Shown here one piece after another: positions 7,186 to 14,000 of a DNA stretch of 20,445 nt. Numbering within the stretch: position 1 is the first letter of the stretch; each line of letters opens with the position of its first letter. Both the position numbers and the translations under genes were made by a program. The DNA comes from DATEHQ01 sp035279525 (GTDB taxonomy: Bacteria; Chloroflexota; Dormibacteria; Dormibacterales; Dormibacteraceae), in contig DATEHQ010000107.1 in the NCBI GenBank assembly GCA_035279525.1, forward strand, positions 1 to 20,445, read 5' to 3'. The notes beneath the pieces were generated by a model. It had not been told where the DNA came from, did no database searches, and was given only the letters and a program-made list of their open reading frames with translations.

Positions 7186-8840
7186 GTCTCCGCCACCTCG
7201 CTCAGCGCAACCTCTGATTTCTCGCCGAAATACCTGTCGTAAAGCTCCGCCACGCGCTCCAGCGTGTCGATCTCTTCGATCGGCTTGTCATCGCGGATGC
7301 GCACGATGCGGGGGAAGCGCAGCGCGTAGCCGCTCATGTGCCGGCCCGAGTGCTGGATCGAATCAAACGCAACCTCGAGCACGACCTCAGGCTGCACCAA
7401 CCGGGCGTGGCCGCGGTCCTCGACCGTGATGTCGAGGAATCGCCGGGTCATGGTGGCGATCTCCGCGTCCGTGAGCCCGCTGTAAGCCTTGCCGACGTTG
7501 ACGAGGCGCCCGGTTGCGGTGTCCCTGACGGCAAAGGTGTAGTCGGAGAGGACGCCCTTGCGCTTGCCGTGGCCCCACTCGACGGCCGTGACCAGCACAT
7601 CGAGCGTGGCCAGCGGCCGCTTCAGCTTGAGCCAGGCGAGACCCCGCCGGCCTGGGGTGTATGGGCTCATCGGGTCCTTGACCATCAGCCCTTCGTTGCC
7701 GCGCGCTCTGGTCTCGGCAAAGATGCGATCGAGGTCGTCGGGACCCGTCGACTCCTCGACCCGAGCAAGCAGGTAGGGGTGCGCGAGCTCGAGGCCCTCG
7801 AGCAGCCTGCGGCGCGTCTCGAGAGGCTCGTCCAGCAGCGTGCGGCCGTCGAGCCACAGCAGGTCGAAGACGACGAGCGCCACCGGGACCTCGCCACGCA
7901 GCTCAGCGTCGACCCGCTTGCGGCCGAGGCGTCGCTGCAGCTCGAAGAAGCGCAGCACACGACCTTCGCGATGCGCGAGCACCTCGCCGTCGAACACCAC
8001 GTCGTGCCCGATCGACGCCGCGTTCTCGACCAGCTCCGGGAACGCCCCGGTCGTCTCTTTGAGGTCGCGCGAAAACAGCTCGATCCGGTTGCCCTGGAGA
8101 TGCAGCTGGCAGCGGACGCCGTCGTACTTCTCCTCCGTCCACACGGTCGCCGCGCCCATGCGCTCGAACGCCTCGCCAGGTGTCTCGACAGGGCTCGCCA
8201 GCATGAAGCGCACGGGCTGAAATGGGGTGAGCGTGCTGGCGTCGAACTCGCCCCGCCTGCAGCGCATCGCGGTCTCGCCGATGTCTCCGGTGATCAGGTG
8301 CACGCGCTTGACCTGCGTGATCGGAAGACCGAAAGCGTCCGCGATGGCCGCCTCGACCAGGCCCTCGCTGAGCCCAATGCGCAGCTCGCCCGCGATGATC
8401 TTGATCAGGAACCGCGCGGCTTCCGGGTCCATCCGGCGGATGATCTTTTCGAGGGGCGCGGCTTTGCCCGCTCCGCGCGCCGTGCGGATCGCCTCGAGGC
8501 TCTCCTCCACGTCGCGCAATGTCACCGGCCCGGGCTGCGTGCGATCCGATAGCGCCTCACCGGCCCAGTCGCCGAGGTCGGAGTGCTTGCGGAACATGAG
8601 CCCGAGCTCGTCCTCGCTGCGGCCCGAGATCGAGCTGATCACCTTGCTCACGGACGACCACCCGAGCCCGAGCGTGCGCCTTTGAGCCGGGCCGAAAGCA
8701 CGGCCGCTCATGTAGATCGCCGCGCGCCGCAGGTCGTCCTCGTCGAGCGTCCGGAAGTAGGCGCCCAGCAGGTGCGTCTTCTCGAGCGTGGCCGGGGTCG
8801 CCCCAACCGCGGCTCCAGCTCGGGCGAACTCAAGCATCAT
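7182..8840 (-). CDS. ATP-dependent DNA ligase
   Basis: The 552-aa protein seals nicks through a ligase-AMP intermediate. It has an N-terminal all-helical DNA-binding domain (about residues 1-200, including LIKIIAGELRIGLSEGLVEAAIADA). The adenylation domain carries the nucleophilic lysine in EEKYDGVRC (about K238), motif III VVFDLLWLDG, motif IV EGLMVKDP and motif V AWLKLKR. The C-terminal OB domain contains VLEVAFDSIQHS. The layout fits the archaeal/actinobacterial LigB-like class. The start is ATG 8840, because GGGAG lies 8 nt upstream; an in-frame GTG at 8864 is the alternative. It leads a four-gene operon (MBL hydrolase, antiporter, GT87) and shares a 51-bp divergent spacer with the Cys-protein pair. 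Confidence 0.95.
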   Translation of the reverse strand: MMLEFARAGAAVGATPATLEKTHLLGAYFRTLDEDDLRRAAIYMSGRAFGPAQRRTLGLGWSSVSKVISSISGRSEDELGLMFRKHSDLGDWAGEALSDRTQPGPVTLRDVEESLEAIRTARGAGKAAPLEKIIRRMDPEAARFLIKIIAGELRIGLSEGLVEAAIADAFGLPITQVKRVHLITGDIGETAMRCRRGEFDASTLTPFQPVRFMLASPVETPGEAFERMGAATVWTEEKYDGVRCQLHLQGNRIELFSRDLKETTGAFPELVENAASIGHDVVFDGEVLAHREGRVLRFFELQRRLGRKRVDAELRGEVPVALVVFDLLWLDGRTLLDEPLETRRRLLEGLELAHPYLLARVEESTGPDDLDRIFAETRARGNEGLMVKDPMSPYTPGRRGLAWLKLKRPLATLDVLVTAVEWGHGKRKGVLSDYTFAVRDTATGRLVNVGKAYSGLTDAEIATMTRRFLDITVEDRGHARLVQPEVVLEVAFDSIQHSGRHMSGYALRFPRIVRIRDDKPIEEIDTLERVAELYDRYFGEKSEVALSEVAET

Positions 8841-8877
8841 GTTGTTGACTCCCGCGGGATGCACGTATCAAGTGGCC

Positions 8878-8884
8878 TATCGTA
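8878..8884. promoter_or_regulatory. Overlapping bidirectional -10 elements
   Basis: The sequence CTATCGTAG reads TATCGT on the plus strand (8878-8883) and TACGAT on the minus strand (8884-8879). The plus-strand copy is 8 nt before the ATG at 8892, giving a leaderless or near-leaderless start. The minus-strand copy would give the ligase a leader of about 30 nt with its GGGAG site. No convincing -35 is seen for either. Confidence 0.4.
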
Positions 8885-8891
8885 GTTCGCG

Positions 8892-9104
8892 ATGCGGCGC
8901 TGCCCTTACCTCGAGGAATACCTGAAGGAGAGGCGCGCCGTGCTGCGCATCTACCGTTTCGACTGCCACGTCGACCGCCGCTCGAAGCGCAAGTACGCGC
9001 TCGCCGACAGCCCGCCCATCTGCGTTCGCAACTTCGAAGACTGCCCCCTATACCAGTCCGAAAAGCGGCGCGAGGACCATACAATCAGCCGCTACACCGA
9101 CTAG
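8892..9104 (+). CDS. Small four-cysteine hypothetical protein
   Basis: The 70-aa product has no family I recognise. It holds four cysteines, in MRRCPYLEEY, RFDCHVD, PPICVRN and EDCPLYQ (C4, C25, C44, C51), which is a plausible Zn or Fe-S ligand set. The rest is highly charged (many Arg/Lys/Asp/Glu) with no signal peptide, so it is cytoplasmic and possibly nucleic-acid-facing. The ATG lies 8 nt after TATCGT. A second Cys-rich gene follows 9 nt after its stop, and the divergent neighbour is the ATP-dependent ligase. Function unknown; a repair accessory role is inference from position only. Confidence 0.7.
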   Translation: MRRCPYLEEYLKERRAVLRIYRFDCHVDRRSKRKYALADSPPICVRNFEDCPLYQSEKRREDHTISRYTD

Positions 9105-9113
9105 CTCACGTCC

Positions 9114-9470
9114 ATGAACTGCCCTGTTTGCTCCGCACCTGCCCTGGCGCTCGAAGGCGCATGCGTCTTCTGCCATTCCCCGATGGGGGACGGCGAGGAC
9201 ACCTCCGACCTGCTCGACTACCTGGTCGAGCACGTGCCGCTCGCGCGCGCCAAGCACGGCCACCTCAACCGCGGTCCGATCACCGAGCTGATGATCGACA
9301 TCCACGGCCGCATCTTCCGCGCCCGGGTCAAGGACGACTCGCTCGAGCTGTCGCCGGCCGTGCGGCTGAACGCCTGGGTCGACCTGCTGCTGACCAAGCT
9401 GAGCGACGCGGCGGCGGGAGACGGAGACCTTCGCCGCACGTTCCTGCGCTCGGGATGGGCCCTGCGCTAA
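9114..9470 (+). CDS. Zinc-ribbon hypothetical protein
   Basis: The 118-aa product opens with a treble-clef/zinc-ribbon style pair, CPVC (3-6) and CVFC (17-20). A helical and beta body follows: TSDLLDYLVEHVPLARA, then ITELMIDIHGRIFRARVKDD, then VRLNAWVDLLLTKLSDA. No family name is recognised. It begins 9 nt after the stop of the four-Cys gene and is probably co-transcribed with it; a weak TACAAT at 9080-9085 inside that gene could give an extra promoter. It converges on the exonuclease gene, with a 13-nt gap filled by a hairpin. Confidence 0.75.
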   Translation: MNCPVCSAPALALEGACVFCHSPMGDGEDTSDLLDYLVEHVPLARAKHGHLNRGPITELMIDIHGRIFRARVKDDSLELSPAVRLNAWVDLLLTKLSDAAAGDGDLRRTFLRSGWALR

Positions 9471-9484
9471 GCGGCCGGGCCGCT
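9470..9484. terminator. Perfect hairpin between convergent stop codons
   Basis: AGCGGC and GCCGCT pair around CGG, exactly filling the gap between the TAA of the zinc-ribbon gene and the stop of the exonuclease gene. It is symmetrical, so it can act on both transcripts. There is no T-run, so classic intrinsic termination is uncertain. Confidence 0.4.
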
Positions 9485-10452
9485 CAAAGAGCCAGCTGCA
9501 GCTGCTCCGTGGCTTCGAGCGCGGCGGCCCGCACTCCCTTCTTGCGCAGGTGCCGCGCGAAGTCCGCGGTGTAGCCGTGGACCGTGTAGACCTGGTCGGC
9601 TCCTGAGCGCTCGACGACCTCCATCAGCTCGTCGAAATCGCAGTGGTCGGACAGGTCGAACGCAGCGTCCGCTCCGAAGAGCCTCGCGAACTCCGCGTCC
9701 TTGGCCCAGCCGGAAACCAGCGCTGTCCGGTAGCGGCCGATGCGACGCACCTCATCCTTCCCGGCGGGGGGTGCGATCACGACGCGGCCGGGCTCGACCT
9801 CACCGTCGAGCTCGACCCACTGTGGGAGCGAGCGCCCCGCGTTTGCGTAGTCCCTGGCGCATGGGACGCACCGCTTCTCGAGCGCGAAGGTGAAGCCGTA
9901 CGGCGCGAGCGCGAGCATCACCTCCTGCGTCTTGCCCAGTGCATGGCAGAGCAGCACCGGGGTGACGCGGCTGTCGAGCGCGCGCCTGCACCATCGCGCG
10001 ATGTACTCGACTGTCTCGTCCGGATCGCCGAAGCGAAAATGCGGCCGGCCGTAGGTCGTCTCGAGGATGAGCACGTCGGCCCTCGGCACCTGCGTCGCGG
10101 GGATGCCGCCCGGCTGACGAAGCTTGAGGTCGCCGGTGTACAGCAGCGCCGTCCCGCCCGCCTCGAACAGCAGTTGGGCTGAGCCGAGCATGTGTCCGGC
10201 TGGGTGGAGCGTGACGGTGGCCTCGCCACGGCGCAGCTTTTCCGCGTAGCCCAGCATCCGCCAGCCCCTGGGGCGGCGCGACTCAGGAATTAGGGCCAGC
10301 GTCTGGGGCGTGAGCAGCGCCTCCTTGTGCCGGCGGGCGTGATCGGTGTGCGCGTGCGAGATGAAGGCGAAGCTGCGCACGACCAGTGGGTCGAGCCACA
10401 GCCGGTGGCCGGGTAAAGACACGCCGTGGTCCCAAACGACCTCTCGGGTCAA
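9484..10452 (-). CDS. Beta-CASP-type metallo-beta-lactamase exonuclease, ligase-associated type
   Basis: The 322-aa protein resembles the 'ligase-associated DNA damage response exonuclease' group and SNM1/CPSF-like MBL nucleases. It has the metal motif ISHAHTDHARRH (residues 31-42), GHMLGSAQLLFE (86-97), the bridging Asp in YTGDLKLR, LILETTYG, and a later LLCHALGKTQEVM followed by LSDHCDFDEL and TVHGY. The start is inferred to be a TTG at 10452 that shares TTGA with the stop of the NAD(P)HX epimerase gene; this places VVWDHGVSLPGH at the N-terminus. It is the last gene of a regulator-epimerase-exonuclease operon and lies about 0.6 kb from the ATP-dependent ligase stop-to-start region. The usual partner helicase (Lhr-core type) is not in this window. 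Confidence 0.85.
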   Translation of the reverse strand: MTREVVWDHGVSLPGHRLWLDPLVVRSFAFISHAHTDHARRHKEALLTPQTLALIPESRRPRGWRMLGYAEKLRRGEATVTLHPAGHMLGSAQLLFEAGGTALLYTGDLKLRQPGGIPATQVPRADVLILETTYGRPHFRFGDPDETVEYIARWCRRALDSRVTPVLLCHALGKTQEVMLALAPYGFTFALEKRCVPCARDYANAGRSLPQWVELDGEVEPGRVVIAPPAGKDEVRRIGRYRTALVSGWAKDAEFARLFGADAAFDLSDHCDFDELMEVVERSGADQVYTVHGYTADFARHLRKKGVRAAALEATEQLQLAL

Positions 10453-11129
10453 AGCCGGACCAGGTCTCCATGCGCGAAGAGGTCGCTGGGTATTTCTACG
10501 CCGATGGCGGAATACGCCTCCGCCGGAACGCCGATGTCGGCCACCAGGACTCCGCCTGCGAGGCGCGGCCCATCGCCCTTGCCCAGGCCGGCTTTGGGCA
10601 GGCCGAGCGTGATCGTCACGGATGCCTTCACGCATGGAGCGTAGGCGACACCGGAGTCCGCGTCGAGCCCCGAGGGCACGTCGATCGCGATCACCGCCAG
10701 ACCCGATCGGTTGATGCGCTCGATCCACTCGGCAAAGCGACCCTCGGGCGGTCGGGACACCCCGGTGCCGAAGATCGCATCGACGACGACCTTGGCCTCG
10801 TCGAATCTCACTTCGCTTGAGACGTCGACGCCGATCCTGAGCAGCGCGTCCAGCTCCCTGGCGGCCGGCCCCGCGAGCCTGGCTGCGTCGACGCAGCAAA
10901 CGTGGGCGAGACGCCCCCATCGGTGGAGGTGGCGCGCGGCGGCCAACCCGTCCCCGGCGTTGTTGCCCACGCCGCAGACCACGACGGCGGGCTGCCCGAC
11001 GAACCTGGCGACCTGCCAGCCCGCCGCCTCCATCAGCCAGTCGACCGAGATGCCGAAGCGCTCTTGCGCGAGCGCGTCGAGCTCTCTGACCTGCGCGCTA
11101 GTGAGGGTTGGTGGGACGCTCGACGACAA
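10449..11129 (-). CDS. nnrE: NAD(P)H-hydrate epimerase (YjeF N-terminal domain)
   Basis: The enzyme interconverts the R and S epimers of damaged, hydrated NAD(P)H so that the S-specific dehydratase can repair them. The 226-aa product is the YjeF_N domain alone. It has VRELDALAQERFGIS and WLMEAAGWQVA at the N-terminus, the GVGNNAGDGLAAARHL loop (usual form GNNGGDG), DAIFGTGVSRPPEGRFAEWIERIN, VIAIDVPSGLDADSG and LGLPKAGLG. No dehydratase (NnrD) domain is fused or adjacent. The only start that keeps the N-terminus is a TTG at 11129, inside the last 32 nt of the upstream regulator gene. Its stop overlaps the TTG of the exonuclease. Confidence 0.9.
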   Translation of the reverse strand: MSSSVPPTLTSAQVRELDALAQERFGISVDWLMEAAGWQVARFVGQPAVVVCGVGNNAGDGLAAARHLHRWGRLAHVCCVDAARLAGPAARELDALLRIGVDVSSEVRFDEAKVVVDAIFGTGVSRPPEGRFAEWIERINRSGLAVIAIDVPSGLDADSGVAYAPCVKASVTITLGLPKAGLGKGDGPRLAGGVLVADIGVPAEAYSAIGVEIPSDLFAHGDLVRL

Positions 11130-11727
11130 AGGAGCAGTACGGGTCGTGGCGGTGGATGGAGTCCGACTGCGATACGGAGGTGCCGACGAGCCGGGAGATG
11201 AGCTGCGGTGTGATCGTGCATACCTGCGGGAACTTCAGCGCCGTGTTGCGGAAGGGGCAGTTGTGGATGGTGACCTTTACACCTTCGGGGGTCTCGGTCT
11301 GCTCGGCCAGCGTGCCGGCGCGGCCGATCCACGCGACGACGCGGCGCAGCCTCTCGTCGAACTCGAGGCCCTCGATGTCCTTCTCGATGGCCGCCGCGTG
11401 GCGCGCCGCGACGCGCGAGAACACCTCGTCGAGCGCCTCCGGTCCCCCCATCTCCTGGACCTCCTGGAGCACCATCGTGGCCAGCTGGCCGTAGCGCTTG
11501 GGGAACACGGAATCGGCCCGCTCGGTCAACGCGAAAAGCAGCGCCGGGCGCCCGCGACCGCTTCGCTCGGGCTGGCTGACCACGAAGCCATCGCGCTCCA
11601 GGTTAGTCAGGTGCTGGCGGACGGCGTTGGTGGTCACGCCGAGATCGGTGGCGATGGTTTCGGCGCTGCAGCGGCCTCTCCGGCGGAGGAGCTCCAGCAC
11701 TTCCATGCGGGTCGATCGGCCGATCAA
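11098..11727 (-). CDS. SufR-like iron-sulfur transcriptional regulator
   Basis: The 209-aa protein has an N-terminal winged helix-turn-helix (CSAETIATDLGVTTNAVRQHLTNLERDGFV, split as residues 20-49) followed by the wing RSGRGRPALLFALT. The C-terminal part has cysteines at 157, 170 and 198 in HNCPFRN, FPQVC and HDPYCSF (C-x12-C-x27-C). This matches the [Fe-S] binding region of SufR-type repressors of Fe-S assembly genes, with the third of the four cyanobacterial cysteines absent. No suf genes are nearby. The start is a TTG at 11727: GGAGG sits 5 nt upstream. An in-frame ATG at 11706 is the alternative. The gene leads an operon with nnrE and the exonuclease and diverges from the 104-aa gene. 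Confidence 0.8.
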   Translation of the reverse strand: MIGRSTRMEVLELLRRRGRCSAETIATDLGVTTNAVRQHLTNLERDGFVVSQPERSGRGRPALLFALTERADSVFPKRYGQLATMVLQEVQEMGGPEALDEVFSRVAARHAAAIEKDIEGLEFDERLRRVVAWIGRAGTLAEQTETPEGVKVTIHNCPFRNTALKFPQVCTITPQLISRLVGTSVSQSDSIHRHDPYCSFVVERPTNPH

Positions 11728-11769
11728 TCAGGCCTCCATGCGGGCGCCGGAGGGCATGCTAGCACCAGC

Positions 11770-11783
11770 ATAAACCGATTTAT
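11770..11783. promoter_or_regulatory. AT-rich dyad, candidate operator of the SufR-like regulator
   Basis: ATAAA-CCGA-TTTAT is a 5-bp inverted repeat in the 117-bp divergent spacer, 12 bp upstream of the TTGACA box of the 104-aa gene and about 40 bp before the regulator start. It is the only AT-rich symmetrical site there. Binding by the regulator is inference. Confidence 0.35.
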
Positions 11784-11795
11784 TACAGGTCGTCC

Positions 11796-11823
11796 TTGAC
11801 AAAAGATTTGGGTGCCGTAGACT
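11796..11823 (+). promoter_or_regulatory. Sigma-70-type promoter of the 104-aa gene
   Basis: A perfect -35 TTGACA (11796-11801) and -10 TAGACT (11818-11823) are 16 nt apart. Transcription would begin near 11830, just before the GGGAG ribosome-binding site at 11831-11835. It is the best consensus match in the window and, unlike most others here, serves a leadered gene. Confidence 0.7.
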
Positions 11824-11844
11824 TGTCGCTGGGAGAAAGGTGAA

Positions 11845-12159
11845 TTGCCACTGATCAAGCAAGCCAGCCACGCCATCGAGCACATGACCGCCAGGGAGCG
11901 GCGAATCCAGCGCGCCAAGTACGCGCGCCGGAACAAGATGCACTACATCGACAAGCTCCTGAACGAGCTCGAGATGCTGAACCTCGCCGACCAGCGGCAG
12001 ATGCCGTCGGTCCTGTCGGTCGCCGTCGCGAAGGTGATCGAGGAGTCGCCGGAGGTCACCGTCCTGGCCCAGGCCCGGCCGGCCTCGGTGATGGAGGCGA
12101 TGGATGCTCTCTACGAGATCCAGGACAGCCTCATGTACAACCAGATCGAGGACGAGTAA
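11845..12159 (+). CDS. Hypothetical 104-aa charged helical protein
   Basis: I do not recognise this family. The N-terminal half is strongly basic and helical (TARERRIQRAKYARRNKMHYIDKL, here described as residues 15-38). It is followed by LLNELEMLNLADQRQMPSVLSVAVAKVIEESPEV and a more acidic C-terminus ending NQIEDE. It has no cysteines, no signal peptide and no membrane segment. The TTG at 11845 is the likely start: GGGAG lies 9 nt upstream and a strong promoter ends 21 nt before it; the next ATG (11884) has no ribosome-binding site. It diverges from the SufR-like regulator, so it is a likely target of that regulator (inference). It ends just before repeat copy A. Confidence 0.75.
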   Translation: MPLIKQASHAIEHMTARERRIQRAKYARRNKMHYIDKLLNELEMLNLADQRQMPSVLSVAVAKVIEESPEVTVLAQARPASVMEAMDALYEIQDSLMYNQIEDE

Positions 12160-12200
12160 CCCGCCGCCTCACTCGCCACGCCTCTTCGCGCCTCACCTCG

Positions 12201-12273
12201 CCTCTTCGTCCGATTTGCGCAAAACGCCCCCAATCCGAGCCCCCGAACCGGGGCGCTTTGATCGAAGCGCGCC
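12201..12273 (+). repeat. 73-bp dispersed direct repeat, copy A
   Basis: This is the first copy of an imperfect repeat (second at 15483-15554, same orientation, 5 substitutions and one 1-nt gap, about 92% identity). It contains TTTGCGCAAA (12214-12223), the hairpin CCCCG-AAC-CGGGG (12241-12253), and the hairpin GCGCTT-TGATCG-AAGCGC (12253-12270). It lies between the convergent 104-aa and lipoprotein genes, where the hairpins could also end transcription. The remaining bases of this 124-bp gap show nothing else. Confidence 0.8.
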
Positions 12274-12283
12274 GATCCCTGCC

Positions 12284-13495
12284 TCAGGCGGCGTGCGGCC
12301 AGGCATCGTAGACGGCTGTGATCAGCGACTCCGTCTCCGTGCCGTCCCGCAGGTCGTAGATATACGTCTTGCCGCTGAGCGGGTGGATAGCCGGGCTGCT
12401 GCCGCAGTGCTCGCTTGACACACAGGCTCGCTCGCCCTGGTACCAGATGAATCGAGATGTGAGGAATACAGCGTCCGTGCGCGCTTTGCTGAGCTCCCGG
12501 ACCTTGCCCGTAACCGTGTCCACCACATACGTGTGGGCCCAGCCGGCGGCATCTCGGGCGGAGTAGACGATCATCCCTCCGCCGGGCGACGCGCTCGGTT
12601 TGATCCAGGCCACTCCGGGCAGGAACGTCGAGATCGAGCCATCGCGCATGACCCTGACTCCGGCGGCGTCGCGAAAGTAGAGGCCGTTTCCGGACCAGAC
12701 GGACATCGTGATCCCCTTCGAGTCGTTCATGGTGAGCAGGCTGCCGTCGGCCTTCCAGACGCGAAAGACGCTGCCTCCGAAGCTGTTGATCACAAGGGAT
12801 ATGCGCGTGCCGTCAGGGGAGTAGAGCAGCCGGGAATCGAGCAGATTCGGGATGCTGCAGTTCGAAAAGCTTTCGCAACCACTTGCACCGAGCGCGGGAA
12901 CCGTGCCCAGGGGCGTGTATACAACGAGGCTCGTCGTGCCCTTGGTCCAGAGCGAGATGTCCCTTGGCGATGTTGACGCCGACTCGCCGTGGAGAAAGAC
13001 GAGTGACTTGCCATCAGGACTCCAGGCGTACTCCTGGATGCCTGGGTATGGCGGTGGCAGACGATCTGCCGATCCTCCGACGGGCACGCCGAACATGTCC
13101 TGGACGTCGTGGAAGGTCACAAGCGAGCGGTCGCGAAACGTCGGTCCCCACACTTCCTCGTTCCAGTCGACTCGGACCAGGCGGCCGTCGGACGCAGAAA
13201 TGTGGTCGACGGTGCCGACCGTCATCGGGTGGGCGATGTTCGTGATGTCCCGGATGACGATCTGATCGCTGCCGCGCAGGGTCACCAGGACCAGACACCG
13301 ATTCGACGTGCTGCACGGAGCGATCGGGTGGGGACTGGCCGATGGGTTCGGGCCAACCGACAGGCTGGGACCAGCGGACGCCGAAGGGGACGCCGCCGCC
13401 TGTCTCGGCGTGACGGCAGCCGTCGGATGCGTAGCCTGACCGCAGGCGGAGACCAGCAACGCGACTACGACCAGGTACCGCGCCATCGATCTCAC
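12284..13495 (-). CDS. TolB/WD40-like beta-propeller lipoprotein
   Basis: The 403-aa product has a lipoprotein signal, basic start plus VVVALLVSACG with Cys18 as the lipidated residue. A Pro/Ser/Ala-rich linker follows (about residues 20-58), then a propeller-like domain. Repeated blade motifs include YAWSPDGKSLVFL, LLYSPDGTRISLVI, SGNGLYFRDAAG and SASPGGGMIVYSA, which resemble TolB/WD40-like PD40 repeats. Cysteine pairs (CSTSNRC, CESFSNC, CVSSEHC) could form disulfides outside the cell. GTG 13495 and ATG 13486 are both possible starts; neither has a strong ribosome-binding site. It sits inside the repeat-bracketed segment and its base composition looks less GC-rich than the flanking core genes. 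Ligand unknown. Confidence 0.8.
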   Translation of the reverse strand: MRSMARYLVVVALLVSACGQATHPTAAVTPRQAAASPSASAGPSLSVGPNPSASPHPIAPCSTSNRCLVLVTLRGSDQIVIRDITNIAHPMTVGTVDHISASDGRLVRVDWNEEVWGPTFRDRSLVTFHDVQDMFGVPVGGSADRLPPPYPGIQEYAWSPDGKSLVFLHGESASTSPRDISLWTKGTTSLVVYTPLGTVPALGASGCESFSNCSIPNLLDSRLLYSPDGTRISLVINSFGGSVFRVWKADGSLLTMNDSKGITMSVWSGNGLYFRDAAGVRVMRDGSISTFLPGVAWIKPSASPGGGMIVYSARDAAGWAHTYVVDTVTGKVRELSKARTDAVFLTSRFIWYQGERACVSSEHCGSSPAIHPLSGKTYIYDLRDGTETESLITAVYDAWPHAA

Positions 13496-13736
13496 TCTCA
13501 GCTGCCCCGTAAAGCCGTAAACGGCCCGGCTCAGCGATCGTTACGAGGCGATCAAGCTGAGTGGAGGCTCACGCGACCTCTTGTTGCAGTCGTACCCGTG
13601 GGCACGCTCAGCGCCCCGATCAGCCGCCGGCCAGCTGACCGGTCAACCGCTCTGGCGGATCACCGCGGGCGGCAGGTGGTTCGAGTCAACCGCGCACCAC
13701 ACCAATTCGCCGGGCTTTTCCATAACGAGAACCGCG
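13496..13736. other. Non-coding stretch with a T-arm-like tRNA relic
   Basis: No gene is supported here. At 13676-13692 GGTGG-TTCGAGT-CAACC looks like a tRNA T-arm with one mispaired position, and the downstream bases end in CACCACACCA (to 13704). No matching acceptor, D-arm or anticodon arm can be folded upstream, so this would be a degraded or partial tRNA, not a working one. The 5' part holds two CCGTAAA copies just upstream of the lipoprotein start. Confidence 0.3.
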
Positions 13737-13987
13737 TCATCGATAGACCTCGCGTCGATGACCAATCTTGATGACCAGCACGAGGATCTCCCGGTCACGA
13801 ACCTCGTACAGGACGCGATGGTCGCCGACGCGAATCCGGTAGTAGGGGCGTTCCCGGCCAACTTCGTGGACCCAGGAGGTCTCGGATTCGCGGCGAGTGC
13901 CCGGATCGCGTAAGCAACTCGCCCTCTGATCCCGGCCGGCACCTCGAGCAGCTCGCGACGTGCCGTGACGAGGAGTTGAACCCCGTA
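13737..13987 (-). pseudogene. RelE/ParE-family toxin, frameshifted and without a start codon
   Basis: Read on the minus strand, one frame gives YGVQLLVTARRELLEVP, GIRGRVAYAIRALAANP and RPPGSTKLAG (13987 to about 13855), the N-terminal two-thirds of a RelE/ParE mRNA-interferase-like toxin. The missing C-terminal strands appear in the neighbouring frame as ERPYYRIRVGDHRVLYEV followed by LVLVIKIGHRREVYR and a TGA at 13737-13739. Restoring one G in the GGG run at 13853-13855 joins the two perfectly. In addition no ATG, GTG or TTG lies in frame before the GTG at 13942, so the first 15 or so residues have no start. The intact antitoxin is 13 bp upstream. It is either a real relic or a sequence error at the G run; the missing start argues for a relic. 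Confidence 0.75.
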
Positions 13988-14000
13988 CCGGCGCCGGCGC

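Noticed and set aside
13620..13704. Functional tRNA gene
   Set aside because: Only a T-arm-like piece with a mismatch can be drawn; no acceptor, D-arm or anticodon stem pairs with it.
13841..13862. Programmed -1 frameshift in the toxin
   Set aside because: The joint GCC GGG AAC does not fit an X XXY YYZ slippery heptamer and no downstream stimulatory hairpin is evident.
13643..13942. 99-aa minus-strand protein as a real toxin
   Set aside because: It begins inside the toxin domain and leaves the family frame after KLAG; the conserved C-terminus is in the next frame.
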